A stretch of DNA of 64,000 bases from Methanobrevibacter millerae (GCF_001477655.1 NZ_CP011266.1:1720001-1784000); one strand, 5' to 3'; counted from the first letter of the stretch, positions 8,908 to 17,482 are shown. The notes: generated by a model not told the origin, from the sequence alone. Program-made: numbers and translations.

Positions 8908-10445
8908 ATTAAATTCCCCTTTGATTTTTCCCAAATTTTATCAAAAACTGTAACAACCGCTCGAGGATGTGAAACTTCTTGTAAAATATGATAGTTATGT
9001 CCAAATGAATTTAAAGACGTTCCAAGAGAATAAACCTTAGGTTGTTCATATTTTTCTGAGTTACCTGGAAAAATTAAAAAACGATCGTGTGCCTTTTGAC
9101 TTTGTTGAATCCTAAATTCTAAATTTAAACCTTCAAAATTACTATTTAAATTTGAAAATAAATTTTTTTGATTGATCAATTCATCATTATTTAATTTATT
9201 GGATCCTAATGCTTTCAAAGCGACATCCTCAAAAGGACAATAGAATAAAGTGTTAACAATACCATTGAAGCTTAAAAATGGATCCCACAAATATACTCCA
9301 TTTTTACCATTTTCACGAATCAATCTTCTTAAATCACGAATGCCTTCAGATTTATCCTTAAATGGGGTATACTGCTTAAACGATAATGTTTCTTCAAGTA
9401 ATTCTTTTTCTTTAATACCTATTGAGTTTTGAATATACTGATAATATTCTTGATTTTTAACTGATGAATCAGAATTTTTTGAATTTGAACTAATATATGA
9501 GTCAAAATCTTTTGAATTTAAACTAATAACCTCTTTTTCATTATTATTCATGAAAAATCTTTTATGTTGAATATCAATCCACATTGACAATCCAATCGAT
9601 TTTATAGAATAACCCGAATTGGAATATAATAATAATCTTGGATTTTCTCTCCAAATCTTCACATTTACTAATGAATCAACATTACCCACATTCACTTCTT
9701 GAAAGCCATTGCCACAATATTCTTCAAAATTAGTACCAAGATAGTTGTTATCCAGTATAGAGTCAACTTCTAAAATACAATCAGGACAATTATCATTGAT
9801 TAAATGATGCCAATCTAAATTAAAATTTAGAGAATCCCCTGAATCTGATGCAATTTCTGTTTTAACATGTAATATATTGACTGGAAATTGAAAAATAAAG
9901 TTTCCTAACCTATCCCTTACATTAAATAAATTTATAGGAAGAATTTTATTAATTTTTTTAGATACCTTTTCAAAATGTTCTTCGTCTTCCGTGAGAAATT
10001 CAAACTGCTTTTTTTCATCAAAAAATTCTAGAATATATGAACCAGAATAAAAGTTATTTTTCAAAATATAATTTAACCTGTTATCTTCAATAGATGGAAT
10101 AAATTGTTTATTAAGCCTTCTTAAACATTTATCCTTGATGGAATATTCTCCTTTACGATTAGAAATCCATTTGTATTCATGGAGAAGTTTTTCAAAATTC
10201 TCTTTAATTTCTGCTAAAGTTAATTCATATTGAAAAATACCCATTGAACAATCATCAATGTCTATCCTCTTAAAGAATCTATCATACTTATGTTTTTTTG
10301 GAGTTACATTTTTTTCTTGAAAAACACAAATGGTAAATAAATTATAAATTTTATTTGATGGTTCCATAACCACTAATTCAGTTACTTCACAACTATTATA
10401 AATTCCAACATTTCCTTTTTTAGATAATAAATCATATTCATCCAT
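8889..10445 (-). CDS. PLD-like domain protein, possibly VPA1262-type
   Basis: 518 residues. The C-terminal third resembles the phospholipase D-like nuclease fold: GVYLWDPFLSF near residue 390, then AHDRFLIF near residue 453 and SLGTSLNSFG near residue 475. HDR with the downstream GTSLN corresponds to the HxK(R)...GSxN signature of PLD-like domains in some prokaryotic defence proteins, here with Arg in the Lys place and only one full motif. The N-terminal two thirds are not recognised with certainty; the order of domains recalls proteins named VPA1262 family, which I could not verify. It forms a two-gene unit with the helical protein overlapping its end. Probably cytoplasmic; no signal sequence. 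Confidence 0.6.
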   Translation of the reverse strand: MDEYDLLSKKGNVGIYNSCEVTELVVMEPSNKIYNLFTICVFQEKNVTPKKHKYDRFFKRIDIDDCSMGIFQYELTLAEIKENFEKLLHEYKWISNRKGEYSIKDKCLRRLNKQFIPSIEDNRLNYILKNNFYSGSYILEFFDEKKQFEFLTEDEEHFEKVSKKINKILPINLFNVRDRLGNFIFQFPVNILHVKTEIASDSGDSLNFNLDWHHLINDNCPDCILEVDSILDNNYLGTNFEEYCGNGFQEVNVGNVDSLVNVKIWRENPRLLLYSNSGYSIKSIGLSMWIDIQHKRFFMNNNEKEVISLNSKDFDSYISSNSKNSDSSVKNQEYYQYIQNSIGIKEKELLEETLSFKQYTPFKDKSEGIRDLRRLIRENGKNGVYLWDPFLSFNGIVNTLFYCPFEDVALKALGSNKLNNDELINQKNLFSNLNSNFEGLNLEFRIQQSQKAHDRFLIFPGNSEKYEQPKVYSLGTSLNSFGHNYHILQEVSHPRAVVTVFDKIWEKSKGNLIWKYPK

Positions 10446-10616
10446 AATATTACTATACGATTTTTATTTAAAAATATTATATGTTAATATATTAACACGA
10501 TTCATTTAATCTTAAAAATTAATTTTTATTCATGAATTTAACTAAAAAATATATTCATCAAAGCCAACAAAATTTCTAGAAAAGATTATAAATATAAAGT
10601 CAATTTTTCAAATATA

Positions 10617-11807
10617 TCACAATATTGGATATTTTAATAAACCAATTTCATCTTTAAACATCTCTTTAATTTCTTCACAGGTTATATTATCCTTTTTAAA
10701 TTCATCATATATTTCTAATAAGCTTTCAACAGTTATTATTAATATTCCATATTTAGTTTTTGCTAGTTCAATTTGTTCATTTTCAACAGGTTTTCTTTTT
10801 TCAGGAGAATATTTCCTAAAACGATTAATTATCAATAAAGGTTTAAGATTTTCACAATTATTTAAATCTCTTCTTTTTTCATAGTTTAAGTTTAATTCAC
10901 CCAAATGACTATTTATTAAATTCCTACTTACACCTTTTATTTCCCCAATAAAAGTTATATCTGGAAATTCAATTAAAAAATCTTCATTTCCAATATCTTT
11001 AAATTTAGACAAATCTTTTTTTAACATATCTTGAAGAATATCTCTTACAACTTTTTCTAAAGGTTTTCCTTGCTCATATAATATGGATTTATAGTAATTA
11101 TTCTCTTGAAGTTTAGTTTCTGAAATAGAAATTTCTTTTTCTAATGAAAGTATTTGTTGTTTATTATTGTCTATCAATGATTTTTGTTCTTTATCATCAA
11201 ACATTTCAATATTATCAAACCATTTGGGAATATTTTCATTTGTTTCAAAAATTAAATTAATAAAATTTTCTATGTCCTGTCCATTATGTAATTGTAATGT
11301 AGTTAAAGTAATATTTCTTCTTTTAATTGTTGTAGGTTTTTTAATTATATTTTTAGTTATAATATTAAAATTAGATATTTCTTTAAAATAAAAATCAGCT
11401 TCTAAATTATAATCCCCAAAATTAGTTTCATTTTTTCCATAAGACAAAATAATCTTAGCAATATTAAAATAATCTCTTAAAAAAGTTGTTATTATTTCAG
11501 AATCATTTTTTAATTGATTATTTTCATTTTGAAGATAACTTTCAAGAACATATTCATCATTTGAAGGTAGTATTATAATTATATTATCATTTTCAGATAT
11601 TGTTTCCGTTAATGTTTTAATATTTTTATCTTCTTTAAATTTCCGTTCTTCTGTATTATAAATCCATAATTCCTTTAAATTTAAATCAATTATATTATAA
11701 TCAAATAATTCAATATCACTGAAACTATGTATACTAGATAATGTTATATCTAAATTATTGAGATTATAATATCCATTATTATTAATTAATTGGATTTTTT
11801 TCATCAT
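10617..11807 (-). CDS. PD-(D/E)xK nuclease-fold protein with coiled coil
   Basis: 396 residues. Residues about 205-240 are a heptad-like helix (QKSLIDNNKQQILSLEKEI), followed by a restriction-endonuclease-like domain: Glu251 in the first helix (PLEKVVRDIL), Asp283 in EFPDITF, and Glu289 and Lys291 in GEIKG. These fit the E...D...ExK pattern of the Mrr/COG-type nucleases. The N-terminal 200 residues are unrecognised; they include a hydrophobic strand IIIILPSND like a Rossmann-type strand. It stands alone between AT-rich gaps of 88 and 171 bases. A DNA-cleaving defence role is likely but not shown. The second M is an equally good start. Confidence 0.6.
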   Translation of the reverse strand: MMKKIQLINNNGYYNLNNLDITLSSIHSFSDIELFDYNIIDLNLKELWIYNTEERKFKEDKNIKTLTETISENDNIIIILPSNDEYVLESYLQNENNQLKNDSEIITTFLRDYFNIAKIILSYGKNETNFGDYNLEADFYFKEISNFNIITKNIIKKPTTIKRRNITLTTLQLHNGQDIENFINLIFETNENIPKWFDNIEMFDDKEQKSLIDNNKQQILSLEKEISISETKLQENNYYKSILYEQGKPLEKVVRDILQDMLKKDLSKFKDIGNEDFLIEFPDITFIGEIKGVSRNLINSHLGELNLNYEKRRDLNNCENLKPLLIINRFRKYSPEKRKPVENEQIELAKTKYGILIITVESLLEIYDEFKKDNITCEEIKEMFKDEIGLLKYPIL

Positions 11808-11895
11808 ACATTATTATATATCTTAATAATTTTTTAAGTTTTTTACAAATTTTGAAATGATTTGAGAATAATGAAATATTAAATTATAAATTAAA

Positions 11896-13146
11896 TTACA
11901 TAAAATTTGCATAATCTTGTAAATTATTAACTTCACCATAATAATCAATTAAAAATCCAATTAAAATTTCAGAAAGAATTTTGACTATAGATTGGTCAGA
12001 CTGAGTAATTTCACCATGAATATTTTCATGAACTAAATCATTACGTTTAGATTTAATGAATTTTAATCTCTGAATAATTTTCTTAGGATAATTATACATC
12101 TGTAATATTTTTTCCATATATTTTACTAATAGTTTATCTGCCATACCCACATGAATATCCTTAATTATTCGTTCACTTAAAGACCAAAATTTCAAAAATG
12201 AATTCTCTATAGAACTTTCTAATGATGAAATGTAATATAAACTAAAATAATCTTTTAACTGATCAAATAAAATATTATTATTAATTTTATAAACATCTTC
12301 CAATAAAGTAGGAACAAGTTTCATCTGATTATCAAATTTAATAATTTTAGATTTGTCTAATTTAATAGCTGTATCCATAACATCTTGTTGATGAATAATA
12401 TCGAAAATATTATTGTTTGAATCCGTCGCAATTAAAGCATTAATTTTTAAATCAGTTATTTTATTATCTAATGTTATTTCATTAATATGAAATTTTTCAG
12501 TGCCATTTTTATACTTATGAATATAAGTCACATATCCAAAAAACGAATAAATCTTGTTAAATGTATTATTTTTAATATATTCATAATCTTTACCCCTTTT
12601 TGAATATTTTAACATCAAAAATTTACTATTAAATTTATTTTTAATATCATAATCACAATCTTCTTCATTTTCAAAGTTATATTCAGAATAATCAAAAATA
12701 GATAAATTAAAATATTTTAATGCATCTCTAAATTTATTATTTTCCTCCAACTTTTTTGGAATATTAGTATAAATTATAATATTAATTATCTCTTCATCCA
12801 TTTTTTTATACTCTAAAATGAGATTATTTAATTCTTGTAAAAAATTATCCAAAACAACTTCTTGAGAACTATCTTCAATATTTCTTAAAATATTTGAAAT
12901 GTTACTTATAAACACCATTTTAGATAAACCCTGACTTTCAAAAACATTATTAATATTTGATTTCCACCCCATACAATCCCAAAGTGTTTCATAGTAATAT
13001 CTTGAATCATACGTAGTGTTAATTGATTCAATACTATTTAAAAGAGTTTGTTCTATATGATATCTCTTACGTACAGTATATTTAATCTCACTATCTGAAT
13101 CCATATACATCACACAATATTTTAAATATCCAATATCACATACCAA
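11896..13146 (-). CDS. HEPN-type protein (RN-x2-VH motif), putative RNase
   Basis: 416 residues. The C-terminal helical region from about 310 resembles the HEPN domains of ApeA-like abortive-infection proteins: FWSLSERIIKD near residue 325, then KRNDLVHE with Arg368 and His373 as the R-x4-H active-site motif. HEPN domains with this motif are usually metal-independent RNases. The N-terminal part is unrecognised and shows no membrane segment. It is transcribed in the same direction as the PD-(D/E)xK gene 88 bases downstream, so they may share a transcript. A role in phage defence or as a toxin is inferred from the motif and the neighbourhood. Confidence 0.6.
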   Translation of the reverse strand: MVCDIGYLKYCVMYMDSDSEIKYTVRKRYHIEQTLLNSIESINTTYDSRYYYETLWDCMGWKSNINNVFESQGLSKMVFISNISNILRNIEDSSQEVVLDNFLQELNNLILEYKKMDEEIINIIIYTNIPKKLEENNKFRDALKYFNLSIFDYSEYNFENEEDCDYDIKNKFNSKFLMLKYSKRGKDYEYIKNNTFNKIYSFFGYVTYIHKYKNGTEKFHINEITLDNKITDLKINALIATDSNNNIFDIIHQQDVMDTAIKLDKSKIIKFDNQMKLVPTLLEDVYKINNNILFDQLKDYFSLYYISSLESSIENSFLKFWSLSERIIKDIHVGMADKLLVKYMEKILQMYNYPKKIIQRLKFIKSKRNDLVHENIHGEITQSDQSIVKILSEILIGFLIDYYGEVNNLQDYANFM

Positions 13147-13175
13147 TTTTTAAAATCAACTCAAACCAAAATCAA

Positions 13176-13565
13176 TCAACGGTAGTACTCTTCAGAACTT
13201 ATTTTCTTTCCATTGCTGTCATAGTACTCTTCATAGATTACACCGTCACTGCCCTGATATGAATGAATGGTATTTCCACGAGAATCTTTATCATTCTGGC
13301 CGGATGCTTTAACGTAACCTCCTTTTTGAGCAGAATATACATATTCATCCCCACCAGCATTATTGCTTGCCTTTTGGCTGTCTGTATCGTTGGAAATTTT
13401 TTCAACATTTACTGTAGTATTATTAGTTGAATTTGTAGTATTGTTTGACAAATTCATATTAGTTGAGTTTTGATGCGTTAATCCGAAGTACACTCCGGCA
13501 CATATTATACATGCTGCTATCAATATAACTGCACAAAGTACTAATAACTGTTTATTTTCCATCAT
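13176..13565 (-). CDS. Membrane-anchored Asn/Thr-rich protein
   Basis: 129 residues. One N-terminal hydrophobic helix (residues about 6-28, LLVLCAVILIAACIICAGVY) acts as a membrane anchor or uncleaved signal. It is followed by an Asn/Thr-rich linker with many N-x-T sequons (NNTTNSTNNTT) and a small tyrosine- and glycine-rich outer part, ending in SSEEYYR. The gene follows the next protein on the same strand with a 13-base gap, and the two share overall design, so they are probably one operon of surface-exposed proteins. No enzyme motif is seen and the function is unknown. It seems unrelated to the nuclease genes beside it. Confidence 0.7.
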   Translation of the reverse strand: MMENKQLLVLCAVILIAACIICAGVYFGLTHQNSTNMNLSNNTTNSTNNTTVNVEKISNDTDSQKASNNAGGDEYVYSAQKGGYVKASGQNDKDSRGNTIHSYQGSDGVIYEEYYDSNGKKISSEEYYR

Positions 13566-13578
13566 TTCACCAATTGAC

Positions 13579-14295
13579 CTAAGATTGGGCGCTTAACTGT
13601 GACTGGTATGCATCCCTTTCTGCTTGGGTTGCATATCTGCTTCCGTCTTCAGCAGCATAAGGATGTGATTCACGGTAACTCATCATCTGTTCATGAGCCT
13701 CCCATTCCTCATCTGATACTCCTGCAGGCTTAGTGTTGGAACTATCAGAACTTGTTGTATTTTTAACAGTGTTCGTATTAACAGTTTTGCTGTCAGAAGT
13801 ATTATTTGTATCCTTCGTATTATTGCTAAATTTTACTGAAGACACAATCTTTTTAAGCATTTCCAGATCTTTGCATGCAATCACAATATTGTCATGTGTA
13901 GTGTTGTTAACCAGTTTTGCGCTGTAGTATCCATTGCACTTGTACAATGAAAAACCGTTGATGATTTCAAGATTTTCTCCAACTGTCAGACCGTCACGAA
14001 TGGTTGCAAATGCAACAGCACCACCTAAAGCATTGTTATTGGCTCCAAATGCATCCTGACTATTATAGGATACAATTTCAATACCATTTTTGGTGTCATT
14101 GTAAAGTTTAATTGTATCTGCATACAATGTCATATTTGTATCCGATTCTACAACATCAGCAGTACATGTACTTGAAAGTGCAATCGTTTTCATATTTTGT
14201 GACTGCGAAAACATTCCTGATGTGAATAATACACCAATTGCCAAGAGTATTACTCCAATAACAAGTAAAATTATTATTATGTTTAGCTTTTTCAT
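13579..14295 (-). CDS. Membrane-anchored surface protein
   Basis: 238 residues, with an N-terminal transmembrane helix (about 5-28, IIIILLVIGVILLAIGVLF) and an outside portion of about 210 residues. Residues 35-155 look like a small globular domain (CTADVVESDTNMTLYADTIK and later IVIACKDLEMLKKIVSSVKF). A Thr/Ser/Asn-rich linker of about 30 residues follows, then a C-terminal segment PAGVSDEEWEAHEQMMSYRE. It is upstream of and probably co-transcribed with the short anchored protein after it. Methanobrevibacter genomes carry many such lineage-specific anchored proteins. The domain is not recognised and no role can be assigned. Confidence 0.7.
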   Translation of the reverse strand: MKKLNIIIILLVIGVILLAIGVLFTSGMFSQSQNMKTIALSSTCTADVVESDTNMTLYADTIKLYNDTKNGIEIVSYNSQDAFGANNNALGGAVAFATIRDGLTVGENLEIINGFSLYKCNGYYSAKLVNNTTHDNIVIACKDLEMLKKIVSSVKFSNNTKDTNNTSDSKTVNTNTVKNTTSSDSSNTKPAGVSDEEWEAHEQMMSYRESHPYAAEDGSRYATQAERDAYQSQLSAQS

Positions 14296-14450
14296 TATTA
14301 ATCCCTCTTTAATATTATATTATGTTTAAGTGGTTAATATCTTTTCATCATATGACCGTGCCAATGAATTATAAAAAACATATAACGAAGTTTAAAAATC
14401 CAATTACTATATTAAATAATTCATTCTAGAATCAGACATAATGATTAATT

Positions 14451-14695
14451 ATAGTATTATTAAGCTGGCTTTTACCATACATGTTAAGCAAGATTCCATA
14501 CGTCAAGACTTTCAGTGGTGTTTAACATTAAGTTTTTATTGAAAAAAAATTCATAGTAAATTATGGAGAGTCTTTTTTGTCATCATACATTTTTAAGATT
14601 CTCCATCATCATCCATGTAATTAATGATATATTGAAATGTAAATTCAACCAAATTAAGAATATTATTAACCATGAAATTATATTTAGATGTTCCT
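14451..14695 (+). repeat. Island direct repeat, copy C (short)
   Basis: Shortened copy of the repeat. Positions 14451-14526 match the last 75 bases of the acyltransferase coding region including its TAA (translated LSWLLPYMLSKIPYVKTFSG), and are closer to copy B than to A at several sites. After a gap, 14620-14695 resemble the downstream non-coding tract (atattgaaa-gtaa-ttcaac-aaattaa, then ttaacc-tgaaattata). The part in between has diverged or been replaced. Confidence 0.6.
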
Positions 14696-14704
14696 TGAAA
14701 AGAT

Positions 14705-14935
14705 TTGCTTGACATGGAATATGGTAATAAGAATATTACGTTATCCATTTTAAATAAGCTATGTTCTTTATTTGGATGCAGTGAAAGTTATCTGCTATGT
14801 AGGAGTAGCGAATTTGACTATGAAAAATTTGCACTTAGAAGCACTATCATTGAAACAGATGATCTTGAAGGCATTGCAAGCATGAACCGAATATACATGA
14901 GCATGAAATACATAACAAGCAAAATGGATGATTAA
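14705..14935 (+). pseudogene. Truncated XRE-type HTH regulator
   Basis: 76 codons that correspond to the second half of a Cro/C1-type DNA-binding domain: LDMEYGNKNITLSILNKLCS then LFGCSESYLL is the usual ending of the domain (IExGxxxxSLxxLxKLxxxFxxSxxYLL). The first helices with the turn motif are missing; a stop codon (TGA, 14696-14698) precedes the frame and repeat copy C lies immediately upstream. The only start would be a TTG with no good ribosome binding site. The remnant probably belonged to a restriction-type or toxin-antitoxin controller that was cut when the repeat recombined. Confidence 0.5.
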
Positions 14936-15780
14936 TATAATGCGACAACCAATTAAATACCAAACCATTCAATTACATTAAAAATCGACCCCTCAAAATA
15001 GTTTTATCATTTGTTTTGAAAATAATTTTTAATTAATATTATCAAAAAATAGAAAAAAATTGATAATATAAAGAGATATTAAAAATCAAAATTAATCATT
15101 TATAAAATAACTTAAAATAATTAAAAATAGAATTAATTAAACATGTTCAAAATAAAAAAATATTAAAAATATTATCCATAAATTCAATTAAAATATAGGC
15201 AATGAAAATACTCATATTATCAATCAGAAATTGATAATTGATAACATGAAGATAAAAAATAAAACTAAAAAGAAAAAATAAATTCTTTATATAATTATCA
15301 ACAATAATGAAAATAATCACTAAAGAAATTAAATTTTATAGAGAAAAGTATTGAAATATTAGGCTTAATTAACATTAAAATATATGCAATAAAAATGGAT
15401 ACATTACCACCATATTAATTATAAAAATATAAAATAATATTGTAACCCAAATCGTAATACTGGTGGATTTTTAGTTAATTAAAATAAAAATAGTTAAAAC
15501 AAATATAAGATGTCTAATAGGTTTAAGTCATAGAATAACTTAAAACCCACCACAAAAAATAGACACCATCCATCAATCGTTTATAGAACTAGAAATAAAG
15601 GTTTATTTCAAGTTTAAGATAGCACATGTGAAACTTTCAACAAGAGTTTAACTATATGCTAAATAATAGTTTCTCACCTATCTTTTATAAACATTACTAT
15701 ATTCCAATATTAAAATTAAATTTTATATACATTTAAAAACTAATAAATGATACAATAGAAATATAAAACTTATTCATCAA
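14936..15780. other. Gene-free AT-rich interval with imperfect hairpins
   Basis: 845 bases with no open frame of note. Up to about 15460 it is nearly featureless A/T. From 15465 on there are several imperfect inverted repeats: TGTCTA with TAGACA enclosing GGTTTAAGT with ACTTAAAACC (about 15511-15565), and AAGATAG (15616-15622) with CTATCTT (15678-15684), next to GTGAAAC (15628-15634) and GTTTCTCAC (15669-15677). The word CATCAATCGTTT occurs twice, near 15573 and 15776. A structured RNA is possible. Confidence 0.4.
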
Positions 15781-15826
15781 TCGTTTGAAGGTGATGTTTA
15801 AAAATATATGTTTACAATTAACTATA

Positions 15827-15855
15827 TTCATCTCCTCGAACTAGACGGAGGTGAA
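15827..15855 (+). promoter_or_regulatory. Hairpin sequestering a strong Shine-Dalgarno sequence
   Basis: TTCATCTCC (15827-15835) pairs with GGAGGTGAA (15847-15855) across an 11-base loop, with one G-U pair; A15826 and T15856 extend the stem to ten. The 3-prime arm is a near-perfect Shine-Dalgarno sequence, GGAGGTGA, seven bases before ATG 15862. Folding would hide the ribosome binding site of the short hydrophobic peptide. Confidence 0.55.
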
Positions 15856-15861
15856 TTCAGC

Positions 15862-15939
15862 ATGATGTTCCTTGAATGGGTGCATTTGACCTTAGAGGTT
15901 GTAATGCTTGTGCTTACCATCATGAACATCATAATGTAA
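15862..15939 (+). CDS. 25-residue hydrophobic peptide
   Basis: Short frame of 25 codons encoding MMFLEWVHLTLEVV then MLVLTIMNIIM, almost entirely a single membrane helix. It has the best ribosome binding site in the neighbourhood (GGAGGTGA, spacing 7), placed in a hairpin. The same frame is open upstream to an ATG at 15808, which would add 18 residues (MFTINYIHLLELDGGEFS), so the coding region may be 43 codons. Size, hydrophobicity and the masked ribosome binding site recall type I toxins or other small membrane peptides, but no homologue is recognised. It stands alone in about 1.3 kb of otherwise non-coding DNA. Confidence 0.45.
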   Translation: MMFLEWVHLTLEVVMLVLTIMNIIM

Positions 15940-16236
15940 TACTTTCCAGGTAATATGTTGTTGAATTCGGAGAAAGGTTTTTGATGTTTTTATAAATCCA
16001 CAAAATGGAAGTTTTCCAAAATTCTTCCTTTCTCCATTATTTCAAGTTATTTAGTAATTTATAGTTTATAAAAAATTAATATTTATACTTACACCATTAT
16101 ATGACATTCATTTAATCGGAATGTAATCCTAAAAACTTTTAATTAAGACAAATGGGAAATAACTTAACACCCAATTATTTTGTTTCTTTATTTGACAATT
16201 GAAGATTTTCTGCCCAATTGTTCTAACAAACATTAA
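15940..16236. other. Non-coding interval downstream of the small peptide
   Basis: About 300 bases, AT-rich. A loose imperfect repeat (gagaaagg at about 15971 and ctttctcc at about 16028) could form a long-looped hairpin after the peptide gene. Nothing else is visible before the end of the reverse-strand pseudogene. Confidence 0.3.
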
Positions 16237-17254
16237 TTATTTCTTTTCCTTCAAATAAACCTTCACAGTCTTCAAAAGTTTATCTCTAAAATCATGAATC
16301 TCACTTATCTTATTAATAGCTACATTTTCCTCAACTCTTGATCCTATAGAATTTTTTTCCATCGAATCAAATAGTGCAATAGCTAAGTTATCCAAATCAT
16401 TGAAATACAATCGACAAATAGTATAATTCTGATTGTCATCCAATAATATTGCGCAGTAGCTTTGCCTATCACGAATAGCAACTCTTTCAGAGTCAATGAT
16501 TTCAGACAATATCGAACGAACAATATAGAATCCTTCAATCTCTTCTGGTGTTGTTATTATCGGATTTTGCCTATCGCGATAATCCAAAACAACATTTGCT
16601 AAAATTGTTTCAAGCTCTTCAGTTATGAGTTTTTTAAACATATTGCGTTTTTTAGCAGTTATTCTCTCAGAGCTAACTTCCTTTGCAATCAACGTGACAA
16701 AGTCCTGTGAGGGATATGAAAACTCAGATAAAAGTTTTTCACGAATCAGGGTTTTATATTTAAGCTCACCAACCAGATTTTCTATTTTTTCATCACTAAA
16801 CTTTTCTCTTGAAAATATTTCAAGAATTGACAAGTCATCATTTATTATATTCAGTTTTAAAAATGCTTCACTGTCCATTCTTCCGGGATTGACCGAATCT
16901 GTGAAAAACCAGTAGTCAACACCATTGGTCAATATTGCTATTTTACAGTCACTTACCGAATAGTATCTAAGCAGCTGGTTTAGATGATTTGAGTTAAGCT
17001 TTGTTTTTACGGATTTGCACTCAACAAGCATCTTCAATTCATCATCAATCAGAATTGCCAAATCAACTTTTTCTTAAGCGTTAACACCCACATCACAGGA
17101 ATATTCACCTTTAACCTCATCCGGATTTTCTATATCATATCCTAAAATGCGAAAAAACGGTAAAATTAATGCAATCTTTGTTGTTTTTCATGGTAATTGA
17201 TCTTTTTTTATTAACCAGATTTTTTCTAAATTTTTCCAATTCCTGAAAATTCAT
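16237..17254 (-). pseudogene. HsdR N-terminal-like restriction nuclease family protein, broken
   Basis: Gene of the type I restriction HsdR-N-like family (about 340 codons when whole). The catalytic-core pattern is visible: DVGVNA-EKVDLAILIDDEL then MLVECKSVKTKL, with Asp in VDLAI and E-C-K as the D...ExK triad. Two lesions break it. One is an in-frame TAA at 17074-17076, between DVGVNA and EKVDLA. The other is an extra base in an A-run at 17184-17188, separating MNFQELEKFRKNLVNKKR from TTKIALILPFFRILGYD. The part from 17061 down is an uninterrupted frame of 274 codons that could start at TTG, but it lacks the first part of the nuclease core. Free-standing members of this family are common in archaea. 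Confidence 0.75.
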
Positions 17255-17340
17255 ATTAATACATCTAATCACATACTATATTAAATATACATTAAGGATT
17301 TAATATCAAAATCACAAAAATACTCTTAATTAAATTAACT

Positions 17341-17424
17341 GAAAATTAATTAACTATCAAAATTAAAGCACCCAAAATCAATTATTCAAGAGACATTTTC
17401 AAAAATAGATTTTAAGTTTTGCAA
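17341..17424 (+). repeat. Possible fourth, weak copy (D) of the island repeat tract
   Basis: Loose match to the non-coding tail of repeat A: taattaact-tcaaaatta, aaaatcaattattcaag and tttaagttttg occur in the same order as in 3945-4016. The region is AT-rich, so chance similarity is possible. Confidence 0.25.
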
Positions 17425-17482
17425 ATCAAAACCCAAAATAATTATAACAGTTTTTTTAATAATTATCTTAAGAGGGATTATT

